A DNA stretch of 7,081 bases, from the NCBI GenBank assembly GCA_006227015.1, contig SBGI01000187.1:1-7081 (forward strand), written 5' to 3'. The stretch is from Gammaproteobacteria bacterium (GTDB taxonomy: Bacteria > Pseudomonadota > Gammaproteobacteria > Pseudomonadales > Porticoccaceae). Shown here piece by piece: positions 1 to 5,254 of the stretch (the first letter of the stretch is position 1; the number at the start of each line of letters is the position of its first letter). Below the pieces are notes generated by a model that was not told the DNA's origin, searched no databases, and worked only from the letters and a program-made list of their open reading frames with translations. Both the position numbers and the translations under genes were made by a program.

Positions 1-548
1 TTGTCCGGGGTAACGCCCTGCTCTTCCGCCGCAACAATATAGTTGGCCATCACCGGCAGCACGGCACCGTTCATGGTCATGGAAACGGAGACCTTGTCCA
101 GGGGAATACCGTCGAACAGGATCTTCATATCCTCAACGGAGTCAATGGCTACTCCTGCCTTACCGACGTCGCCCACCACCCGCTCGTGGTCGGAGTCATA
201 ACCCCGGTGGGTCGCCAGGTCAAAGGCTACAGAAAGGCCCTGTTGTCCCGCCGCCAGGTTGCGACGATAAAAGGCATTGGAGGCTTCCGCGGTGGAAAAA
301 CCGGCGTACTGGCGCACTGTCCAGGGTCGCCCTGCATACATGGTTGCCTTGGGTCCGCGTTTGAATGGCGCGAAGCCGGGGAGATTATCCTGGTAGTCCA
401 GGTCAGCGACATCTTCTGCTGTGTAGATTGGTTTGACGGCAATCCCCTCCGGGGTTTGCCAAACCATATCTTCCGGCGACTTGCCTTTGGTTTCTTTGTT
501 GACCAGATTGGCCCAGTCGCTTAAAGATGGTTTTGAATGATCGGTCAT
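1..548 (-). CDS. scpA: Methylmalonyl-CoA mutase large subunit, N-terminal part (runs off the left edge)
   Basis: Adenosylcobalamin-dependent enzyme that interconverts methylmalonyl-CoA and succinyl-CoA in the cytoplasm, typically in propionyl-CoA and odd-chain or branched-chain carbon use. The 182 visible codons match the start of the family closely: residues 68-84 carry [17 protein letters not shown], then [12 protein letters not shown] at about 91-102, [12 protein letters not shown] at 109-120 and [13 protein letters not shown] at 154-166. All of this lies in the N-terminal substrate-binding TIM barrel; the C-terminal B12 domain (DxHxxG) would lie beyond the window. Tyr81 in RQYAG should correspond, from family knowledge, to active-site Tyr89 of the Propionibacterium enzyme. 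The ATG at 546-548 has GAGG (complement of 558-561) 9 bases upstream, and the protein begins in register with E. coli ScpA (also called Sbm). The reading frame is intact. A divergent AraC regulator lies upstream. The truncation is only the window edge. Confidence 0.95.
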   Translation of the reverse strand, partial: MTDHSKPSLSDWANLVNKETKGKSPEDMVWQTPEGIAVKPIYTAEDVADLDYQDNLPGFAPFKRGPKATMYAGRPWTVRQYAGFSTAEASNAFYRRNLAAGQQGLSVAFDLATHRGYDSDHERVVGDVGKAGVAIDSVEDMKILFDGIPLDKVSVSMTMNGAVLPVMANYIVAAEEQGVTPD

Positions 549-881
549 GGAAAGCTGCCTCAAGTAAACTCAACCCAGCGCAACCTGTAGTGGCGGCTGT
601 TTCTTCAATATAGTTGGGAATAGCTGAATTTCCCGCCAGAACCCGAAAAGGACCCTGACTACCATCAAAACGCCCTCTTTCAGAGAGAGCTGTTGAGGTG
701 GGAGTGCACTATGACGGAGCACCCACGTTGAAACAAGGGCAAAATAATTCGGCAAAACTCACAAAATATTTCAGTTTTTATGAATAAATGCTGAGATTTT
801 TGCTAACCTATACCCCAAACTCACCATTCATAGCAGAGAACCCCCATCGCCACAATCTCACACCATCACGTCGCGTCCAGC
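549..881. other. Divergent intergenic region between the mutase and AraC-regulator genes
   Basis: No credible gene is present. The mutase-proximal half (about 549-730) is mixed in composition. It includes an imperfect inverted repeat around 698-726, with GTGG...GTGC facing GCAC-CCAC and a 2-base bulge. The regulator-proximal part (about 735-815) is strongly AT-rich and holds two GGCAAAA repeats spaced 13 bp apart (738-744 and 751-757). I could not find a promoter with good -35 and -10 boxes at proper spacing for either gene. TGCTAACCT at 801-809 is at best a weak extended -10 toward the regulator. The region most likely carries both promoters and the binding site of the AraC-type protein. Confidence 0.6.
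558..561 (-). promoter_or_regulatory. Ribosome binding site of the mutase gene
   Basis: The minus strand reads TTGAGGCAGCTTTCC immediately before the ATG, placing GAGG 9 bases upstream. This fixes the start of the mutase at 548. Confidence 0.7.
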
Positions 882-1853
882 TTGCTCGGCATTCAGAGAA
901 AGCAACAGGACCATCACGTGTTGCTGGCCAGAGCCGGCATTAACCCCGCCATTGTCGAAGGCTCCACGGATCGCGTTCACACCGATCAGGTGGCACGGTT
1001 ATTCCGCCTGGTGCAACAGCAACTCAACGACGAGTTTATGGGCTTCACGGCCCGCCCCTGTAAGTACGGCATATTTCCCATGGTGTGCGACCTTGTCCGG
1101 CAGTGTAAAACTCTGGGAGAAATGCTGGAAAAGGTGGTGGAGTTCTACAACCTGATCACCGATGAAATTCGCATGCAGCTGGACTACACAGACACCAGTG
1201 TCTGCCTCAACATCTCCCTGAAGCAGCCCGAGCTGGACAGCGAGCATTTTCTGACCGAGTTTCTGCTGGTCACCTGGCACCGTTTCCCTAGCTGGTACAT
1301 TGGCGAAGCTATCCGGCTCCGGGAAACCCGCTTTATCCATTCCGCACCCGAACACCGCAATGAATTGCGCATCATGTTTCCCGGCAATGTGCTGTTTAAC
1401 CAGCCCAGCAATGGCCTGTTGTTTGACCAGCAGTACCTGGATAAACCGCTGGTGAGGACCAACCGCGAACTGGAAGCCTTTCTGTCCAACAACCCGGCCG
1501 ACATCATGACGATCCCCGGCGAGGACAATAGCCTGGAAGCACAGATTGAAAGGACTCTGTTGCGCTTTAATCACTCCCGCCTGATTTTCCCCAAGGCCGA
1601 AGTGCTTGCGGAACAAATGGGTGTTCTGCCGTTGACCCTGTATCGCCGCTTACAGCGGGAAGGCACCAGCTACCAGAAGATTAAGGACAACATTCGTCGC
1701 GAGGTGGCCATCGACAAACTGGTCAATGAAAACCTGTCCGTCGATGAAGTATCAGATATTGTTGGATTTGAAGAGCCCCGCTCTTTTACCCGGGCCTTCA
1801 AGCAATGGACCGGGTTATCCCCGAGAAACTATTGCAAATACCACCGGGGCTGA
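882..1853 (+). CDS. AraC-family transcriptional regulator with arabinose-binding-like sensor domain
   Basis: A cytoplasmic DNA-binding regulator. Residues about 1-200 resemble the N-terminal arabinose-binding-like domain (PF12625 type) found in regulators of fatty-acid, amino-acid and acyl-CoA genes, beginning with VLLARAGINP. Residues about 225-320 are the double helix-turn-helix: LAEQMGVLPLTLYRRLQREG is the first HTH, and VDEVSDIVGFEEPRSFTRAF followed by WTGLSPRNY is the classical second HTH and C-terminal signature. The given start is a TTG with no purine-rich site before it. The frame is open back to the stop at 831-833, and the upstream codons read ISHHHVASSLLGIQ, which fits the first helix of the family (YVxxLLxGxxxxG). 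The true start may therefore be a rare ATC at 846 or 855. It is divergent from the mutase gene, its likely target, and the 3' end nearly abuts the convergent dehydrogenase. The ligand is unknown. Confidence 0.88.
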   Translation: MLGIQRKQQDHHVLLARAGINPAIVEGSTDRVHTDQVARLFRLVQQQLNDEFMGFTARPCKYGIFPMVCDLVRQCKTLGEMLEKVVEFYNLITDEIRMQLDYTDTSVCLNISLKQPELDSEHFLTEFLLVTWHRFPSWYIGEAIRLRETRFIHSAPEHRNELRIMFPGNVLFNQPSNGLLFDQQYLDKPLVRTNRELEAFLSNNPADIMTIPGEDNSLEAQIERTLLRFNHSRLIFPKAEVLAEQMGVLPLTLYRRLQREGTSYQKIKDNIRREVAIDKLVNENLSVDEVSDIVGFEEPRSFTRAFKQWTGLSPRNYCKYHRG

Positions 1854-1856
1854 AAA

Positions 1857-2681
1857 CTACAGTTCCAGTCCACCACCTACCACGACGGTCTGTCCACTGA
1901 TGTAGTTTGACTCTGGCAGACAGAAAAGAAACACAGCATCGGCAGCCTCTTTAGGAGTTCCGGGACGACCCAGGGGTATCAGGTCTGTCATCATGTCGCG
2001 GATCTGATCACTGACACCAACCCGGATGTCCTTGCCCTCAATGTTGATGGTTGGCTCATCACTGGCAGCGCCGGTGAGGCGCGTCTGGATAAAACCGAAG
2101 GCCACGGCATTGACATTCACCTTGAAGCGGCCCCACTCCTTGCAGAGTGTTTTTGTCATCCCTATGACACCGGCCTTTGCCGCCGAATAGGCCAGCTGCC
2201 CGGCATTGCCGCCCAGCCCCGAAACAGAAGAAATATTGACCACCTTGCGGAACACCTCGCGTCCGGCTTCCGACTCCAAAGCATGGTAGGACTTGATATA
2301 CGGTTGAGCAGCTTTAAGAATGCGGTAGGGGGCCGTCATATGCACATCGAGCATGGCGTACCACTGCTCATCGTCCATTTTCTGGATCACGTTATCCCAG
2401 GTGTAGCCGGCGTTATTGATGACAATATCCAGACCATCAAACGATTCCACAGCCTGCTTGACGAAACGCGTGCCAAAATCCGGTTCGGTGACACTGCCCA
2501 CCACGGTGACGACCCGACTTCCCAAAGCCCCGGCGTCTGCCGTTAATTGATCCAGCAGCTCCTTGTCCAGATCGTTCACCACCAGATTGCACCCTTCGGA
2601 GGCGAGCTTTAAAGCTATCTCACGACCAATGCCACGACCGGCACCGGTCACCAACGCCACTTTTCCCGCCAATTTCTTCAT
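1857..2681 (-). CDS. Short-chain dehydrogenase/reductase, FabG / 3-hydroxyacyl-CoA dehydrogenase type
   Basis: A 274-residue classical SDR oxidoreductase. Visible elements are the Rossmann glycine motif TGAGRGIG (12-19), NNAG (89-92), the catalytic serine in ISSVSG (Ser152), Tyr165 and Lys169 in YSAAK (Ser and Tyr 13 residues apart, as in FabG), and a VVGGGLEL C-terminus. VVNDLD puts Asp37 at the end of beta-2, which in SDRs favours NAD(H) over NADPH. This points to oxidation of 3-hydroxyacyl-CoA or similar alcohols rather than to the fatty-acid synthesis reductase. The protein is about 30 residues longer than E. coli FabG, with an insertion at about 130-144 and a longer loop at about 205-225. 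The start ATG has only a weak GAG upstream, but it places the glycine motif at the normal distance. The neighbouring mutase supports an acyl-CoA role, by inference only. The exact substrate is undetermined. Confidence 0.9.
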   Translation of the reverse strand: MKKLAGKVALVTGAGRGIGREIALKLASEGCNLVVNDLDKELLDQLTADAGALGSRVVTVVGSVTEPDFGTRFVKQAVESFDGLDIVINNAGYTWDNVIQKMDDEQWYAMLDVHMTAPYRILKAAQPYIKSYHALESEAGREVFRKVVNISSVSGLGGNAGQLAYSAAKAGVIGMTKTLCKEWGRFKVNVNAVAFGFIQTRLTGAASDEPTINIEGKDIRVGVSDQIRDMMTDLIPLGRPGTPKEAADAVFLFCLPESNYISGQTVVVGGGLEL

Positions 2682-2751
2682 CAGGCTACAGTCTCAACTC
2701 ACTTTAAGGCAGGGGTATCAAACAAACCGCGCCAATCAAATAATTATGTAT

Positions 2752-2776
2752 AGCTCTCAGCATGAGGGTGAGAGCT
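2752..2776. repeat. 8-bp inverted repeat upstream of the dehydrogenase
   Basis: AGCTCTCA (2752-2759) and TGAGAGCT (2769-2776) are perfect complements separated by 9 bases. The repeat lies in the short gap between the YdaS-like gene and the dehydrogenase, both on the minus strand. It could be an operator in the dehydrogenase promoter region or a stem ending the YdaS-like transcript. The minus-strand tail after it is AT-rich (ATACATAATTATTTG) but has no clean U-run, so a classical intrinsic terminator is doubtful. Confidence 0.45.
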
Positions 2777-2824
2777 TCCCCCGCTGGAAACTATACCTTG
2801 CATTGACGCCAGGACCGAACAGCT

Positions 2825-3064
2825 TCAGGCGTCGGGATAAAATGCCGGGCAAAGTAATGAGCAGGTTATTGTCAGGCCATGCTTTTTGCTCAAGCTAACG
2901 ATGAGTGGCGCATAAGCGGGAGGTATTCCGCCATCCCGGTTCAGCCAGTTCCAGATATGCTGCTGGCGAACACTCCGTCCGGTCTGTTGAGAGAGGGCTC
3001 TGGCCAAGGCCGTTTGCCCGCCCAAAGCATCCACAACCAATTGCAAGGCTTCTATTGGGCTCAT
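2825..3064 (-). CDS. YdaS/Cro-like helix-turn-helix DNA-binding protein
   Basis: A small (79-residue) protein of the YdaS/Cro type (the family named YdaS_antitoxin). The signature is clear: MSPIEALQLVVDALGGQTAL at the start, then a helix-turn-helix over about 15-55 with RQQHIWNWLNRDGGIPPAYA, and a C-terminal ITCSLLCPAFYP as in many YdaS-like proteins. In the Rac prophage of E. coli, ydaS is the first gene repressed by RacR and acts like a phage Cro/CII-type regulator. I chose the ATG at 3062-3064 rather than the GTG at 3071-3073: AGGGA (complement of 3074-3078) sits 9 bases before the ATG but directly against the GTG. The gene is divergent from an XRE repressor gene, with three palindromes between. 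No YdaT or other phage gene follows; the next gene downstream is a metabolic dehydrogenase. Confidence 0.85.
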   Translation of the reverse strand: MSPIEALQLVVDALGGQTALARALSQQTGRSVRQQHIWNWLNRDGGIPPAYAPLIVSLSKKHGLTITCSLLCPAFYPDA

Positions 3065-3073
3065 CCATTTCAC

Positions 3074-3078
3074 TCCCT
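3074..3078 (-). promoter_or_regulatory. Ribosome binding site that decides the YdaS-like start
   Basis: On the minus strand TCAGGGAGTGAAATGG precedes the ATG at 3064. The AGGGA is 9 bases from that ATG and 0 bases from the upstream GTG, so the shorter 79-residue protein is the likely product. Confidence 0.65.
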
Positions 3079-3091
3079 GATCTTACGAAAA

Positions 3092-3120
3092 ACAATAGCG
3101 TGAACCCGTTCACACTACAA
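3092..3120 (-). promoter_or_regulatory. Candidate promoter of the YdaS/Cro-like gene
   Basis: On the minus strand, TTGTAG (complement of 3115-3120) and TATTGT (complement of 3092-3097) are 17 bp apart. The -10 matches 4 of 6 consensus positions and the -35 matches the leading TTG. Transcription would start near 3085, giving a leader of about 20 bases that contains the AGGGA site. The spacer is filled by the palindrome GTGAACCCGTTCAC, and the -35 overlaps the ACAAC-N4-GTTGT site at 3117-3130, so repressor binding at either site would block it. Confidence 0.4.
3100..3113. promoter_or_regulatory. 14-bp palindromic operator candidate (GTGAAC-N2-GTTCAC)
   Basis: GTGAACCCGTTCAC is a perfect inverted repeat with a 2-base centre. 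It lies between the -35 and -10 boxes of the candidate promoter of the YdaS-like gene. Its half-site differs from the two palindromes nearer the XRE gene, so it may be read by the other protein of the pair. Confidence 0.5.
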
Positions 3121-3130
3121 CTATGGTTGT
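3117..3130. promoter_or_regulatory. 14-bp operator candidate, copy 1 (ACAAC-N4-GTTGT)
   Basis: ACAACTATGGTTGT has perfect 5-bp inverted arms around a 4-base centre. The same arms and spacing recur at 3141-3154, which makes a specific binding site likely. The first in-frame ATG of the XRE frame (3123-3125) falls inside this site, an argument against that codon being the protein start. Confidence 0.6.
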
Positions 3131-3131
3131 C

Positions 3132-3159
3132 TGCACAATCACAACATACGTTGTAACAT
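3132..3159 (+). promoter_or_regulatory. Weak candidate promoter of the XRE repressor gene
   Basis: TGCACA (3132-3137) and TAACAT (3154-3159), each 4 of 6 to consensus, are separated by 16 bp. The second ACAAC-N4-GTTGT palindrome occupies the spacer and just touches the -10. A start point would fall at about 3165-3167, almost on the ATG at 3168, so the mRNA would be leaderless or nearly so. This fits the absence of a Shine-Dalgarno sequence. Confidence 0.25.
3141..3154. promoter_or_regulatory. 14-bp operator candidate, copy 2 (ACAAC-N4-GTTGT)
   Basis: ACAACATACGTTGT repeats the arms and spacing of the site at 3117-3130, with centres 24 bp apart. Its centre is itself nearly symmetric (one mismatched pair). 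It is positioned to control the XRE gene itself. Confidence 0.6.
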
Positions 3160-3167
3160 TGCTCGCC

Positions 3168-3488
3168 ATGAACGATCTGGCATATCGCATCAGAATCACC
3201 CGGCTGCAAACGGGCCTGTCGCAGGCCCAACTGGCCACCGAAACCCGCTTGACCCAGCAGATGATCTCGAAGCTGGAAAGCGGGCAGTCACGTTCCACGT
3301 CCGCGATTTTTGCAATTGCCAGGGCCCTGGGCGTCTCTGCAGAATGGTTGTGGCTTGGTGGGGATAAAGCCATCAGCCAACCTTTCGATCATGATCTCGC
3401 CCGCGCCTGGCGGAATCTTTCCGAGGAACAACGCGTCGAAATCAGCGGCCATATCATGAGCCTTAGCGACGAGCTCCCTAGCAAGTAA
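3168..3488 (+). CDS. XRE-family (CI/RacR-like) transcriptional repressor
   Basis: A 106-residue DNA-binding protein. Residues about 5-60 form a five-helix XRE domain: LAYRIRITRLQTGLSQAQLA, then TRLTQQMISKLESG as the recognition segment, then IFAIARALGVSAEWL. The remaining 45 residues (ARAWRNLSEEQRVEISGHI) are a short helical tail, probably for dimerisation. There is no S24/LexA-type self-cleaving domain, so it cannot be inactivated by RecA-stimulated autocleavage as lambda CI is. I chose the ATG at 3168 over the ATG at 3123 because the 15 extra residues (VVCTITTYVV...) match no XRE protein and would be encoded by the operators. No Shine-Dalgarno precedes 3168, so translation may be leaderless. 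It is divergent from the YdaS-like gene, the RacR-YdaS arrangement, and probably represses that gene and itself. Confidence 0.85.
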   Translation: MNDLAYRIRITRLQTGLSQAQLATETRLTQQMISKLESGQSRSTSAIFAIARALGVSAEWLWLGGDKAISQPFDHDLARAWRNLSEEQRVEISGHIMSLSDELPSK

Positions 3489-3741
3489 AAACCTGAACGG
3501 CCCATCGAGCAACCTGTTACTTTTCTTGCCTCGTTCAATACTTAATATCGACCTTGCCAATAAGGTATTTAGCGTCTGTTTATACCTGCCGATTCAGAAA
3601 ATGGACCACCTCAGCCGATTGCATCAGGCTAATCTTGAGTCGGGGCCAGGGCTTGTGGTTTCTCCTATACCCCTTGCTCACTATCCGCATTACACTTTCA
3701 GCGACTTGTCCTCCGCCCGCAGGCTCTACTAGGCTTACCCT
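3489..3741. other. Intergenic region before gabD with possible decayed coding sequence
   Basis: No convincing gene or terminator is visible. An open frame at 3526-3732 begins with a TTG and encodes ILNIDLANKVFSVCL near its start. This is reminiscent of the N-terminal IGIDLAKxVFxV signature of IS110-family transposases, but the similarity stops after about 15 residues, so at most it is a remnant. A direct repeat of AGGCT (3721-3725 and 3731-3735) precedes the gabD start, and the second copy supplies a weak ribosome binding site 8 bases from the ATG. I found no good sigma-70 promoter. Confidence 0.35.
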
Positions 3742-5205
3742 ATGACCCTAACACTGAATAATCCCGACTTACTGAGAAACCTAGCCCATATTGACGGTAA
3801 ATGGGTATTCGCCAAAAGTGGCAAGACATTCCCTGTACACAACCCCGCTGACGGCACATTAATCAGTGAAGTGGCGTACTGCGGTGCAGCCGAAGCTGCA
3901 CAAATGGTGGATGCCGCCCATCGCGCCCAGCAGCAATGGGCAAAAACCACCGCCAAGGAACGCGCGGCATTCCTGCGCAACTGGTACAACCTGCTGCTGG
4001 AGAATCGCGAGGATCTCGCCAGAATTCTCACCGCCGAACAGGGCAAACCATTGGCGGAAGCCCGCAATGAAATCACTTACGGTGCCAATTTTCTGGAGTG
4101 GTTTGCCGAAGAAGCCAAACGCATCTACGGCGACCTGATTCCCGCCCCGTCCAGCGACAAACGGCTGATGGTGATCAAGCAACCCGTGGGTGTGGTCGCC
4201 TGTATTACGCCCTGGAATTTCCCCAGCGCCATGCTGGCCCGCAAAGTGGCCCCGGCCATTGCCGCGGGTTGTGCCGTGGTCTGTAAACCCGCCAGCGCCA
4301 CCCCCCTCTCGGCACTGGCACTGGTCGCCCTGGCGGAACAGGCTGGCGCACCGCCCGGGCTGATCAATATTGCTGCCGGCGATACCGCCGCCATCGGCGA
4401 TGAGCTGACATCCAATCCATTGGTGCGCAAGGTGACCTTTACCGGTTCCACCGAAGTGGGCAAACAACTGATGGCGGCCTGTGCCAGCACCGTTAAACGC
4501 ACCTCCATGGAACTGGGGGGCAATGCACCCTTTATTGTGTTTGATGATGCGGACCTGGATGCAGCCGTAGCAGGTGCCATGGCCTCTAAATACCGCAATG
4601 CCGGGCAAACCTGCGTCTGTGCCAACCGTATTCTGGTGCAGGCCGGGGCTTACGACGCCTTTGCGGAGAAACTGCACACCGCCGTCAAAGCACTACAGAT
4701 GGGGGCCGGCGATCGGGAGGATGTCACTCTGGGGCCGCTGGTAGATAAAAAAGCCGCAGAAAAAGTCTGTAGCCTGATCGACGATGCCGTCGCCAAAGGC
4801 GCCCAGGTGCTGACCGGCGGCGGAATGGACGCTCTGGGAGGCAGTTTTGTCCAACCCACCATTCTGACCGGGGTGAACAACAGCATGCGGGTCTTTGCCG
4901 AGGAAATCTTCGGACCGGTTGCACCGCTGTTTAAATTCAACAGTGAAGAAGAGGCTATCCAGATGGCCAACGATACCGAGTTCGGTCTGGCCGCTTATTT
5001 CTATTCCCGTGATATAGGACGTATCTGGCGGGTGGCCGAACAGCTCGAATACGGTATTGTCGGCATTAACGAGGGCATTATTTCCAATGAAATGGCGCCC
5101 TTTGGTGGCGTCAAACACTCGGGCCAGGGGCGGGAAGGCTCCAAGTATGGCCTCGATGACTATTTGGAAATCAAATACCTCTGCGTCAGCGGTATCGACT
5201 CGTAA
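3742..5205 (+). CDS. gabD: NAD(P)-dependent succinate-semialdehyde dehydrogenase
   Basis: Oxidises succinate semialdehyde to succinate, the last step of GABA degradation, in the cytoplasm. At 487 residues it is collinear with E. coli GabD (482). Visible ALDH elements are ITPWNFPSAM with Asn159, CKPAS with Lys182, FTGSTEVG (233-240), the general base Glu257 in MELGGNAPF, catalytic Cys291 in NAGQTCVCANR, EEIFGPV around 389-395, and the GabD-type C-terminus GREGSKYGLDDYLEIKY. Serine after KPA, rather than glutamate, favours NADP+ as in E. coli GabD. Cys293 next to the catalytic cysteine gives the CxC pair that in related enzymes can form a regulatory disulfide. The ATG has a weak AGG 8 bases upstream. 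No gabT or gabP is adjacent. A ybfF-like hydrolase follows after 49 bases on the same strand. Confidence 0.96.
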   Translation: MTLTLNNPDLLRNLAHIDGKWVFAKSGKTFPVHNPADGTLISEVAYCGAAEAAQMVDAAHRAQQQWAKTTAKERAAFLRNWYNLLLENREDLARILTAEQGKPLAEARNEITYGANFLEWFAEEAKRIYGDLIPAPSSDKRLMVIKQPVGVVACITPWNFPSAMLARKVAPAIAAGCAVVCKPASATPLSALALVALAEQAGAPPGLINIAAGDTAAIGDELTSNPLVRKVTFTGSTEVGKQLMAACASTVKRTSMELGGNAPFIVFDDADLDAAVAGAMASKYRNAGQTCVCANRILVQAGAYDAFAEKLHTAVKALQMGAGDREDVTLGPLVDKKAAEKVCSLIDDAVAKGAQVLTGGGMDALGGSFVQPTILTGVNNSMRVFAEEIFGPVAPLFKFNSEEEAIQMANDTEFGLAAYFYSRDIGRIWRVAEQLEYGIVGINEGIISNEMAPFGGVKHSGQGREGSKYGLDDYLEIKYLCVSGIDS

Positions 5206-5219
5206 CCGCCCCGCAACGT

Positions 5220-5225
5220 TATAAT
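5220..5225 (+). promoter_or_regulatory. Candidate -10 element of the ybfF-like gene
   Basis: A perfect TATAAT lies in the 49-base gap after gabD, 29 bases before the hydrolase start. The -35 region 16-18 bp upstream (around 5196-5203) has no TTGACA-like hexamer. It may be a secondary promoter, or chance. Confidence 0.35.
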
Positions 5226-5254
5226 CATCCGCCGCACAACAAGGGCCTTTTAAC

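Noticed and set aside
186..524. 112-codon plus-strand frame
   Set aside because: It is antisense to the clearly recognisable mutase.
728..748. TTGAAA plus AATAAT as a promoter for the AraC gene
   Set aside because: Both hexamers are good matches, but they are only 9 bp apart.
999..1616. 205-codon minus-strand frame
   Set aside because: It lies wholly inside the AraC gene on the opposite strand and shows no recognisable domain, so it is an antisense shadow.
2805..2833. GACGCC...GGCGTC inverted repeat at the end of the YdaS-like gene
   Set aside because: The 6-bp arms have a 17-base loop, overlap the last codons and lack a T-tract, so this is probably chance.
3065..3073. GTG start for the YdaS-like protein
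   Set aside because: The AGGGA site abuts this GTG with no spacing but is 9 bases from the ATG at 3064.
3123..3167. Extended N-terminus of the XRE protein from the ATG at 3123
   Set aside because: The 15 extra residues fit no XRE protein, the ATG lies within an operator palindrome, and there is no ribosome binding site. The ATG at 3168 begins the domain properly.
3859..4677. 272-codon minus-strand frame
   Set aside because: It is antisense to gabD, glycine- and histidine-rich low-complexity translation, typical of the complement of a GC-rich gene.
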